Positions 11,858-21,151 of a stretch of 64,000 nt of DNA are shown here, piece by piece (within the stretch, counting starts at the first letter, position 1; every line of letters begins with the position of its first letter). A program made the translations under genes and the position numbers. The notes beneath the pieces are model-generated. The model had not been told where the DNA came from, searched no databases, and worked only from the letters and a program-made list of their open reading frames with translations. Source of the stretch: Thysanoteuthis rhombus (taxonomy: Eukaryota > Mollusca > Cephalopoda > Oegopsida > Thysanoteuthidae); assembly GCA_963457665.1 (NCBI GenBank), contig OY735209.1, positions 2,411,081-2,475,080 of the forward strand, given 5' to 3'.

Positions 11858-13113
11858 TAATCGATGGCAGAGAATGAAATATATTTTTATACAGCAGATG
11901 AAAATAGTACGATATGGAATTTGTGTATCTCAATTTTTAACAGATGCAATGTTGGGAAAACTTAAGATTTTACTCTGAAAGCCTGGCAATAAGGGAATTT
12001 CAGATTCAGCTAGTTTGTCGGAACTAAACATCCCTTAAACTAAAACAATGAACATTGGAATAGAAAAATACGACAAATGACATCTAAAATCTGATGCACA
12101 AAGGAACTGATCAGACTGTTGGAATAGATAAAACGTATTAAAATGGTTGCTAGGATATCTGATACACTAAAAAAACTGAGTAGACTTGAAATATCTGAAG
12201 CATGAAGAGACTAAAGGAACCATTTAAAGAGAAAACAGTATCAATGAATTCATTGTGGAAGCAGTTGAATTTGTTCAAAGATGGATATTACTGGAGGAAG
12301 TAACCGTGGTTTATTGAACATCATTAAAGTTTATCAATTAATCTGCCACATTCCTTCCGATCAAAAGTTCTCAATGTTTGTCTTGCTGGTTACTGAACAA
12401 ATTTAATACAATTGTAATCCAGTTGGATGAAGAAAAACCCAAGATTTGATTGTTCACCGTTGGCTAAGCGAGCGCCTGGGACTTTTCGTTATATCACTTG
12501 TGTTAAAGGTTTAAAACAAGAAGTTTACGTTAGCAGTGTTTTACACCAGGATATCCAATGCAAAGCTTTCAGTTCATAATCTCTCAGTGGATTAACTGTT
12601 TATTGTAGAATCATGGAAGGAAGCGTAGGTGACCAAGACACGGGAGTTTATTAAATTCAAATTAAATCCCTTTATTGGAGCAAAATCTTTAAATACTCAA
12701 CTTTTCGTCTTGACACTGATATATTTTCAGTCTTTTATGATATTCCATATATTTTCCCCGGGGTCAAAGCAAGCACCAGCACACTGAATGATATGACTTA
12801 TTCCTATCTCTAGAGTGTGAGTGTGACAATTCTATTTCAAATTCATAATCTTCCTCCCACTCAATTGGAGGTCATTATGGACATCTATTATGAATTCTTT
12901 CTGAAAACTGCTGCAAATTTTTCACACATGTTAGAAGACTTTTGGAGCTGTTTCCTGTATTTGCAAGTTTTGTATAATGTATCAGCACTGAAATAAATAT
13001 TTCAACTTGGAATGTGAATGCATCCAAAATTCTAAAACTCCACATGAGAGAATTTGCAGGTGAGCTTGTGGAATTGATCCCCGTGAAAATGTTAAACCGT
13101 ACATTTCACATGA

Positions 13114-14151
13114 TTACGGGTTCTCCTGAGTGTGTGTTTGCATATGAGCCTCTAAATCTGAATCCTTTGCAAATGCTGAACCACACATTCCACGTGAATG
13201 TAATTGCTCTTCAGTATGTGTCTGCATATGTGTATTCAAAGTTGATTTTTTTCTGAACACCGATTTGCACACCTTGCATGAATATGGTTTTTCTCCCGTA
13301 TGCCTCTCGAGGTGATTTTTTAAAGTCGAAATCCGTCTAAATGCAGAACTGCACACTTCACAGGAATATGGTTTCTCTCCAGTATGAATTTGTATATGTT
13401 GGTCCAAATTAGCTTTCCGTGAAAAAGAAGTGTCACACACTTCACAAGAATAAGGCTTCTCTCCAGTGTGTATTCTCATATGCACCCTCAAATTGCTCTT
13501 CCGAGAAAAGGAAGAATCACATACTTCACAAGAATAAGGCTTCTCCCCCGAATGTGTTTTCATATGCACAACCAAGTTTGACTTCCGATAAAAGGAAGAG
13601 CTACACACATCGCATGAATATGCTTTTTCTCCAGTGTGTATCTGCATGTGGGTTTTCCAAGCCGATACCTGCTTAAATGCTGAACTGCAGACTTCACATT
13701 GATATGGTTCCTCTCCGTTGTGTATCCGCATGTGTCGTTTTAAATTTGATAAATATCTGAATACTGAACCACACACTTCACAGGAATATGGTTTCTCTCC
13801 AGTGTGTATCCGCATGTGAATTTGCAAATCTGATATCTGCTTAAATGCTGAACCACACACTTCACAAGAATATGGTTTCTCTCCAGTGTGTGTCAGCATG
13901 TGTCTCTTCAATTTTAAGATATGTGCAAATGATGAACTACACACTGTGCACGAATGTAGATTTTTTCCAGTGTGGGTTTGCATGTGAAATCTTAAAGCTG
14001 ACACCTGTGCAAATACTGTACCACACACATCACATGAGTATGTTTTTCCTTCTTTGTGTGTCTGCATGTGAGTTTTTAAAGTTGTTATCTGTTTGAATGC
14101 TGAGCCACACACTTCACATGAATGAGATTCATCTCCAGTATTTTTATGCAT
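13114..14151 (-). CDS. C2H2 zinc-finger protein (unit 2)
   Basis: This intact frame encodes about 345 residues from the first in-frame ATG (14149-14151). The frame is open a little further upstream but without another ATG. It contains 12 tandem fingers of the C-X2-C-X12-H-X3-H type, mostly joined by TGEKPYS linkers, starting with [20 protein letters not shown]. Eleven have all four zinc ligands. In the last the first Cys is replaced by Arg (RGMC). Proteins of this class bind DNA in the nucleus through successive finger contacts. No KRAB, BTB, SCAN or ZAD domain is visible in this exon. Decayed fingers flank it on both sides, and an acceptor-like site lies upstream at 14445-14446. Its paralogue at 45438-46493 differs mainly in finger 5. 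Confidence 0.8.
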   Translation of the reverse strand: MHKNTGDESHSCEVCGSAFKQITTLKTHMQTHKEGKTYSCDVCGTVFAQVSALRFHMQTHTGKNLHSCTVCSSSFAHILKLKRHMLTHTGEKPYSCEVCGSAFKQISDLQIHMRIHTGEKPYSCEVCGSVFRYLSNLKRHMRIHNGEEPYQCEVCSSAFKQVSAWKTHMQIHTGEKAYSCDVCSSSFYRKSNLVVHMKTHSGEKPYSCEVCDSSFSRKSNLRVHMRIHTGEKPYSCEVCDTSFSRKANLDQHIQIHTGEKPYSCEVCSSAFRRISTLKNHLERHTGEKPYSCKVCKSVFRKKSTLNTHMQTHTEEQLHSRGMCGSAFAKDSDLEAHMQTHTQENP

Positions 14152-14444
14152 TGTAGGTTCTTTATGTGATTTCAATTTGAATACTGCACAACACTTTACA
14201 GGAATAATTTTCTCTTAGGTAACCGTGCGTCTGTGTCCTAACAACTATCTATGTAAATCCTGGACCACAATAATCACAGCAATATGATCCTGCTGGAAGG
14301 AGTATTTGCATACAGGTTTCCGAATTTCTCAAAATTTCAAGCCCCTTTCTTGATTACGTTTTTCCGAATTAAAGATTGAATTGAGAATCAGTTTTTCATA
14401 CAAACAACCAGAGACGTGCTGATGTTTTCCACCGGTTGAAATCC

Positions 14445-14446
14445 CT
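14445..14446 (-). other. Probable 3' splice acceptor upstream of zinc-finger exon (unit 2)
   Basis: On the minus strand CAATTCCTTTTTTTCAG precedes exon-like sequence. It corresponds exactly to the acceptors at 2981-2982 and 46786-46787. The sequence between it and the finger array contains stops in the finger frame, so if it is used the exon probably begins with untranslated sequence. Confidence 0.5.
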
Positions 14447-15589
14447 GAAAAAAAGGAATTGTATTATGAAATATCATAAAACTCATTATCAGCAATAGGG
14501 AAGATATAACAATCCAGTTTGTGTTGCAATGAATTCCTGCATACCTTGATATATTTTGCAAATTTCATGTCCATACAATATATGCTAAAATATATTAAAA
14601 AATTAATATCATGATCCCCTGATAATTTGCATAGCGTGAAAATAATGAAGTCATTTTTTAATGTTATATAATTTTGAAGAGAACAGCAAAGAATACATAG
14701 AAATGATTTTGCTGGAACATTTTGTAGAGTATGAAAATGTGAAAATGTACAGAATTGTATTTTATTTTTTTTAAAAAGTAATTTCTTACAATCGAACAAT
14801 CAACAACATAAGAGAACTGATCTCCAAAGAAGAAGTAGTATGACTAAAAGAAACTGCTTGTAACTAAACTCGTAAAAGAGTTGTTGCAGAAGAGAGAGAG
14901 AGACCAGTGTAAAGATGAAATATCTAAAATGGTTTGACTGATTTGAGGAGAAAAGCTACATTCCTTTCTAGGAGAATCAATATGAAATGAATCTTTCAGA
15001 AAGTATCCATTCTCGTATTTTTCAGAGAAAATACCTTTTAGAAATTCTAAAAATTCAACATCTGATAAGTGTCAAGTGTTAGTGTAACGCTTAGCATCGA
15101 TATTGTTACTAAAATTTAATGTTTAGTCATTAAAAATGTCGGATGGGTATTTCTATAAGCTAGGAACGGAAGGAAATTCTTTCAGCCAGTATTTTTGTGA
15201 TTTTGATCTATTAGACAAGTTATTTCGGGACAAGAGTCCCTGCCCTGCTTGGGATCTATCTGATAATGCTTGGTTCAACTGAGGGGGAGGGGACAGCAAC
15301 GGTCCCTCTCAGCCTGATAGGCAAATCAATGGGCAAGGGAACAAAATCATCCATCGTATAGGGAATTGAAAAACAATTTTTTCAGACTGGAAATTTCCTA
15401 AATATTTAAATCCAAATAAATGCAATCCGTTAACGCAATTCAATAAGTCAAAATTTGTTCAATAATACAAGTTCAAAGGAAAAAAATTAAGTTGCAAAAA
15501 AATAAGGGTCCAACACAATATTAAAAAAGGGTCCTTGAGTTTTCAAAGTTCCTAAACCACAGCATCAGACCTTAATGATCTTCCTTGGA
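14447..15589 (-). other. Intron-like spacer of unit 2
   Basis: This is AT-rich sequence matching 46788-47950 almost throughout and, more loosely, 2991-4400. Open frames of about 110 codons occur (for example 14464-14799), but they lack recognisable domains and are not kept in unit 1, so I treat them as chance. Confidence 0.5.
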
Positions 15590-15611
15590 TTTGTTGATTT
15601 TCAGGGGAAAA

Positions 15612-15896
15612 AATCTCAGGTTTTACGTGAAGGATTCCGTTTACAAGTGAATGTCGTGGTAAACCAACCCGTTTTCCAATCCGTCATCAAAGAGTTGACC
15701 ATTAAAAGCATACATTCACTTTCTTGTAAAATTTCAATTATGCTTCCCAGGTTTTTGCGTTAAATGCCATATTCAGAGATACCAAAACAGACTTCAACAT
15801 TGTTATGGAAGACTTCATGGTTCAGATAGCGCGAGGTAATAAAGATTGCATTAACAATTTTGATACACCATGCACAAACGGCAAACAAGGTCAAAA
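15612..15896 (-). pseudogene. Small secreted-peptide-like ORF, truncated copy
   Basis: This is the duplicate of 47953-48237. It keeps the hydrophobic start MILTLFAV and the following residues through GISEYG, but a CAA codon present in the sister copy is TAA here (near 15763-15765), which would end the peptide about halfway. The change fits a single C-to-T transition. The end coordinates are approximate. Confidence 0.4.
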
Positions 15897-15929
15897 TCAT
15901 AAACACCTTTTGGAAGAAACACAAATAAT

Positions 15930-17025
15930 TCTTACATGAGAATTCCCTATGTAATAATCAAAGCATAAAACTGTTTTCTAGGAGTAAAGCGTATTTTTTT
16001 CATAGGGGGGAGGGGGAGGAAAACTGTTTTTACCTTTTTTACTAATTTTTTATTACCACAAGATGTTGGATGATCAAAGTTTAGGTTTAATATCTGCAAT
16101 ATTGTATCAAAATAATATTTTCTCCAATTGCGATGATTCAGGATTAATTTGCAAAGAAAAAAAGATGTAACTCTCTAACGAGTGATGTCCTGCCAATTAA
16201 TAATGAATGAAAAGATTATTTCCGCAGAGAAATTCTTACTTTTGAAAAAAAATAATTAAGTACAGTTATTTAAATGGGGTTCTATTCACAATTTAACTAC
16301 CCTTACTTTCCGTCATTTGTACGGCTTATGTGAATTATCTCTCTATTTTCAAATATTCTTATTCCGTCATTTTAAGCATTGTTTTAAGAATATATTATAT
16401 CATATTCTTTGATTTTCGGAACATGGTCTGAAACTAATAAATTATGCTTATTTGAAAAACGTCCGAAAGATTACAATTGATATTTGCTTTCACTAAGGTG
16501 TTCAGGTAAAATGGAGACATCACATAGCTGACAAATTTGTTTGTTTTTTTCATTTTGGGGAGGGGGTAAAATTTAAAAACGTCTCTCAGGTCCAAAGACT
16601 TCTTAAATATTAGCTCACTGACTGCTAATCTACTGACAAATCTCAGTAAATGTTGGTCGAAAAACGTTCTAAATACGATACTTCTTTCGTCTGATTAATG
16701 CTCGTTGGGTAGCTTCCAAGACATCAGTGTTATCATATTTTCTTAGTGTATTTGCATCTAATCGAATGACGGTGGCCTGACTTCATTAAGATCATTTTTA
16801 TAGATTGACTATCGTGTTTGTTGTAAGAAATGGAATTAAAATTTGAATGTAGTTCGACATTAGTCCGTCACAAAGTAAAGTGTTTACAATTTTGTCAAGC
16901 AAACGAGAAGAAAAAGATTTCACCTGTGTTTAATCGACGCAAGTAACTTGTCCAAAATTCCGTCGTGCAAACAAAGAAAAAGGTTGAATTCTCAGAGATG
17001 TGATTGTGACTGTTTTCTGACAGTA
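15930..17025. repeat. Spacer repeat X, copy 2
   Basis: This aligns closely with 48262-49356 and less closely with the other X copies. It ends at the X terminal block, whose last 35 bases (16991-17025) are repeated perfectly at 23589-23623 around LINE copy 1. The TA microsatellite seen in other copies is not expanded here. Confidence 0.65.
16991..17025. repeat. Left target-site duplication of LINE copy 1 (35 bp)
   Basis: These 35 bases, beginning CTCAGAGATG and ending GACAGTA, occur identically at 23589-23623. They are part of repeat X, and the unoccupied form is at about 49321-49355. They contain a small inverted repeat (ACTGT...ACAGT) just before the insertion point. Confidence 0.85.
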
Positions 17026-17692
17026 ATTATTTATTCTCTACAAAAAAGGAAGAGAAATTTGACATATAGTCGGAGGGGGGAATGGGTAGTAGGACTGGTC
17101 GACTCTATTCCTAATCTTATCTTAGCTAGTCTCATGCACTGACCCAATCACACTATATACATCCGTTCACCAAAACAACACATTTTTCCTGGTCTCTCTC
17201 ATACTGCATTTACCATAAAGTCAGATTCTCTCTATGGTGCTACTCTAAACCCCTATTTACAATTTTGTGTGTGGGGGGGGAATAAAATTATGATAAATAT
17301 TTACAAATAAAAATGAACCCCAATGACTGATATATATTTACAGAGAAAAAAAAAACGAAAACGAAATTAGTATGTGACCCCCCACAAAAGACCTAACATG
17401 GCAGAACAGTAAGTTAACCAGACGAAAAGATGGATGTCGAGCAAAAAAAAAAAAAAAAAAAAAAATCCTCTCAAACATCCTCTGGAAAACTTTTACCTTC
17501 TGTCATCTAGAGGGGGAGGGGATGGGAATCGAAAAAAGTGAAGGACAGAAAAAAAAAGGGGGGCCGATGATCATTCTCTCCCTAGCTAAGAAACTGTTGG
17601 CTAACAGAAAAGGAAAATCTAATCTATCCTAACCTGGGCTGGGTTAGCACGTTCATGTCAGGACTGCAAAATCCTTGCTGACCAATAGACCT

Positions 17693-20600
17693 TCAAAAAA
17701 ACCACTCTAATTCAGCACCTTTCACTCGACACAGTCGCGCAACTCTCACCCACCTTCCGTTGAATTCCGACCAAGGGAGCCTCTCCCTCTCGACCCTGAT
17801 TTTGACTTTGAGCTGGTGCCCAAAGAACGCAATCAGTTGTTCGGGAGTGAAATGCTCTCCTTCGTGGAACCCCTTCTGACGCGTCGTCCAAATCACCATT
17901 CGCATCACGCCAAGTAAGCACATTAGCACTATATGTGCGTCCTTCTCCAACGATGGGAACACATTGCTGCAGACAGCACTGGCATCCAAGGCAAAAAACC
18001 GTGCCCCGATGATGCGAACCATGTGGCCTTCAACCAGCTTGCACAGCGGATGCACCACGCTGCAGTGGAAGAAGGCGTGCTCAATAGACTCCTCCATTCC
18101 ACCACAGCGTATGCACTCTGGTGAAACTACCAGACCCGCTGCAAAAAGCCGTTTGCCGACCCAGAGAGCATTCCGTATAACTAGCCAGGTGAGGGACGCC
18201 TCGTTGTTATTGAGGCACCTCAGTCCGGGCGTCCAAGGCCAGATTGAGCGACTCTCCGCCTTCGTTAAACCGAGCCCCTCGATCATTTCGTCTCGAACGG
18301 ACCCCCTCACTATTACCCGATATAATGCCCTCCTCGACAACGACTGGGTGTCGTTGAGGCATTCCTTCACCCGAGAAAAAACTCGGAGAGCGTGTCGGCA
18401 TTCTCGATAGAAAGAGCATTCCGCCCGGGGTCTACGGCGGGCCTCACCCCCGTCGTCGGAACGCACGTTTCTTAAGGCTGGGAAAGCCTTCCTGGCGTCT
18501 TCTTTCCAGAATTCGCCGTTCTGCTCTTCTTGCGTACACATCCGACCTAAGAAAGTTAAGCGCAGGGTATGTTGCCGAGCTTCGATGTTCGGCATTCCTA
18601 GGCCGCCTTCCGCAGGTTGGAGCTGACAGATCTTGCGAGATACCATGGGGTGCCTGTGACCCCATAGGAGTCGAAACATGGCACCTTCCAACTTTAGTTG
18701 GTCGGTACACGGAAGAGGGAGCACTGAAAGTCGGTAAAGGATAAGGGGGTAGATGTGAGAGACGCACACCTCGGCCCTACCCTTGAAGGAGAGCTTCCTC
18801 CGAGTCCACAGATCAACTGCTTTCTCTACCTTTTCCAGTACACCCGACCAATTTTTCTCCAACTGGAGGTCGGGACCGAACCAGACGCCGAGTATCTTGC
18901 ACGGCCCTTCCGTCCAGGCAAAGGGACCAGGGAGAGAGCGCCCTCTCCACGAGTCCAGCAACAAGCCCTCAGACTTGCCGCAGTTGGCTTTGGCCCCTGT
19001 CACCGTCTCATACCTTTGGATCTCTACGCTGATTTCCCTGATCTCGGCACTGCTCGTTACAAGCAAAGTTATGTCATCAACGTAGGCGGTATACTTGACT
19101 GGCGTGTGCCCACCAGGCAAGGTTAGCCCGCGCAGGACCGGATTCGCCTTTACTTTGCGCAGGAAAGGTTCCAGCGCAAGAATGTACAGCATCGGCGAAA
19201 GTGGACAACCTTGACGAACTGATCTGGACAACTGAAAGGCTTTCGACCTCACTCCATTCACTTCCACCACCGAGCTGGGGGATGCATACAAGAGACGAAT
19301 CCAGGAGCGAAAGATCTCACCGAAGCCAGACGCGGATAAGACGGACTCGAGAAAACGATGGTCGACCCTATCGAATGCTTTGGACTGATCTAACTTGATC
19401 AGCGCGGCTCCATTGTCGACTTTCTCAATGATCGTGCGCACCGTGTGCAGATTGTCTTGGATAGTCCGACCCTTTACAGAGCAAGTCTGCTCGGGGCCAA
19501 TCAGACTCTCCAGCACAGTCTGCAGTCGGTTGGCGAGGACCTTGGCCAAAATCTTCAACTCTGTATTGAGCAGAGTTATGGGCCTGAAGTTATCTACCCC
19601 GTTCCCTCCATCTTTGTCCTTGCATAGCAATTTCACTACCCCTCTGGTAAAGCGGCTGGGGATTCCCCCCTGCTTTAACCAGTGGTTAAAGATCAAAGCC
19701 AGCAAGTGAACAAAAATGGGCGACAGCCTCAAATACACTTCGTAGGGTAAACCATCGATCCCCGGTGTCTTCTCCTTCTCGATGCTCTTTAACGCTTCCC
19801 GGATTTCATCCTCTGTTATGGGCCCCTCGCACCCAGCTGCTTCAGTCGCCTCAAGGCGAGGGAAGTCAGCTAAATAGGCGTCGAACTGAGCCGAATTCAG
19901 TCTAGCTTCCCTGGTGAATAGTTCCTGAAAATTGGCACGAAACACCTCACAGATACCTTCGTTTGTGGTCACAAGACGTCCGTCCGGCGATGTGACGCTG
20001 GAGATATACCGACTAGACGCACTCCTAATTTCTTCTAGCCTCAGCTCATCGGCCATATTCGTTGCCTCGGGGGACATTCTTTTTAATCTAGCTCTAACTA
20101 CTAGAGCTTGATCCTTCTTGGCATGCAAGGAGGCCAACTCTGCCTTAGCTATCTTAACCTGGCTAGAGTCCCCTCCCTCCACCGCCCTCTCGATCCGATC
20201 TTCTAGTGCCTTTTGTGCCGCTAGTCTCACTAGGTTGAGTCGCCTACTGTAATCGGCAGCAAAAGACCTAATTTTGTTTTTGAGGTTCCCCCAGAATTTA
20301 TTACCCAGGATAGCCCCCGTCAGTTCCCGCTGGATTAGTGATGTTAGCTGGTCCCGAAAATCCTCCATATCCACGAGGGATGCGTTGAATTTCCAGTAAC
20401 CAGACTTGAAGGGCTTAGCTATACCTAAATTCATTCGGGCCCTTACTAATCTATGGTCCGAAAAGGGGACGCTATGGAAACTTGGACATTCCAAAAACTT
20501 ATGGTCGACTCTTCTAGCTAAGACCCGATCGATGTAACTGGAATGTTGCACCGAACTCGGGTCGCCACTATTAGTCCAAGTCCATACTACTTGGCGGGGG

Positions 20601-21142
20601 TGTTCGTTTCGGAATTTATCCACCAGGTCAAGCCTGTTGATCAAATCCCGAAACGGAATCACGTCACCGTTGTTAGTTCCCCTATTTACCCCTCGGTCTA
20701 TATCGGGATCAAGGACGGCATTCCAATCACCCGCTAACACTAGCCGTCTCGACGGAACTACGAACTGATCGATCTGCCGAAAGAAGTTGATTCGCTCACC
20801 CTGGCCGTTGGGCGCATAAACCCCAATCAGACGAAAAGCCTCCCCTCTTATGGTAACATCAACGACGCACAATCTGCCCGCCGGGTCTGCATACACAAGG
20901 GAACACACCGCATTCAAAGAATGGCTTATTAGCCAAGAGACACCTCTGGAGCAGCAATCAAAATATGCTGAAAAGAGACGGAAGTCTCGAGACAGCACAC
21001 TCTCATTGTCGCTCGAAATAAAATGAGTCTCCTGTAAACAACAAATACTCACGTCGAGGTGCCGGAGGAGACGACAGAGTCTAGCTCTTCTCGACTCATT
21101 CCGGCAACCACGACCATTCAAACTTGCTAAATAGAGAGCCAT
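17693..21142 (-). CDS. LINE copy 1 ORF2: endonuclease and reverse transcriptase
   Basis: This frame of 1149 residues is uninterrupted. Residues 1-240 form an apurinic-type endonuclease domain with SLNGRG (7-12), QETH (37-40), GDWN (138-141), YIDRVL (203-208) and SDHRLV (228-233). The reverse-transcriptase domain spans about 430-760 and has TPGIDGLPYEVY, FRPITLLN, LIKLDQSKAFDRVDH, RQGCPLSP and the catalytic box YVDD (about 687-690). A C-terminal zinc motif C-X2-C-X8-H-X4-C lies at 1010-1027. The enzyme nicks target DNA and primes cDNA synthesis from the nick. RT motif wording places it in the L1/Tx1 group. The start is the ATG nine bases after the ORF1 stop, and the same start is used in all four copies. 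Confidence 0.93.
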   Translation of the reverse strand: MALYLASLNGRGCRNESRRARLCRLLRHLDVSICCLQETHFISSDNESVLSRDFRLFSAYFDCCSRGVSWLISHSLNAVCSLVYADPAGRLCVVDVTIRGEAFRLIGVYAPNGQGERINFFRQIDQFVVPSRRLVLAGDWNAVLDPDIDRGVNRGTNNGDVIPFRDLINRLDLVDKFRNEHPRQVVWTWTNSGDPSSVQHSSYIDRVLARRVDHKFLECPSFHSVPFSDHRLVRARMNLGIAKPFKSGYWKFNASLVDMEDFRDQLTSLIQRELTGAILGNKFWGNLKNKIRSFAADYSRRLNLVRLAAQKALEDRIERAVEGGDSSQVKIAKAELASLHAKKDQALVVRARLKRMSPEATNMADELRLEEIRSASSRYISSVTSPDGRLVTTNEGICEVFRANFQELFTREARLNSAQFDAYLADFPRLEATEAAGCEGPITEDEIREALKSIEKEKTPGIDGLPYEVYLRLSPIFVHLLALIFNHWLKQGGIPSRFTRGVVKLLCKDKDGGNGVDNFRPITLLNTELKILAKVLANRLQTVLESLIGPEQTCSVKGRTIQDNLHTVRTIIEKVDNGAALIKLDQSKAFDRVDHRFLESVLSASGFGEIFRSWIRLLYASPSSVVEVNGVRSKAFQLSRSVRQGCPLSPMLYILALEPFLRKVKANPVLRGLTLPGGHTPVKYTAYVDDITLLVTSSAEIREISVEIQRYETVTGAKANCGKSEGLLLDSWRGRSLPGPFAWTEGPCKILGVWFGPDLQLEKNWSGVLEKVEKAVDLWTRRKLSFKGRAEVCVSHIYPLILYRLSVLPLPCTDQLKLEGAMFRLLWGHRHPMVSRKICQLQPAEGGLGMPNIEARQHTLRLTFLGRMCTQEEQNGEFWKEDARKAFPALRNVRSDDGGEARRRPRAECSFYRECRHALRVFSRVKECLNDTQSLSRRALYRVIVRGSVRDEMIEGLGLTKAESRSIWPWTPGLRCLNNNEASLTWLVIRNALWVGKRLFAAGLVVSPECIRCGGMEESIEHAFFHCSVVHPLCKLVEGHMVRIIGARFFALDASAVCSNVFPSLEKDAHIVLMCLLGVMRMVIWTTRQKGFHEGEHFTPEQLIAFFGHQLKVKIRVERERLPWSEFNGRWVRVARLCRVKGAELEWFF

Positions 21143-21151
21143 CTTGTTAGT

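Larger units (their letters stand above)
11118..17025. repeat. Segmental duplication, copy B (partner 43432-49355)
   Basis: About 5.9 kb aligns almost base for base with 43432-49355 and contains a zinc-finger exon, intron-like spacer, small secreted-like ORF and repeat X. Both copies begin at the sequence GATCTGCCTTATATGC and both run into the X terminal block. The sequences left of the start differ, which defines a sharp duplication edge. In copy B the right end is occupied by the LINE array, while in copy C the X block continues to 49393. Confidence 0.85.

Noticed and set aside
14464..14799. Minus-strand 111-codon frame in the intron-like spacer
   Set aside because: It has no recognisable motif and is not preserved as a frame in the unit 1 counterpart.
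17443..17464. Long A tract as a LINE poly(A) tail (also near 29204, 49826 and 49952)
   Set aside because: The LINEs lie on the minus strand, so these are poly-T in the sense RNA. They are inside the 3' UTR, hundreds of bases from the true 3' terminus.
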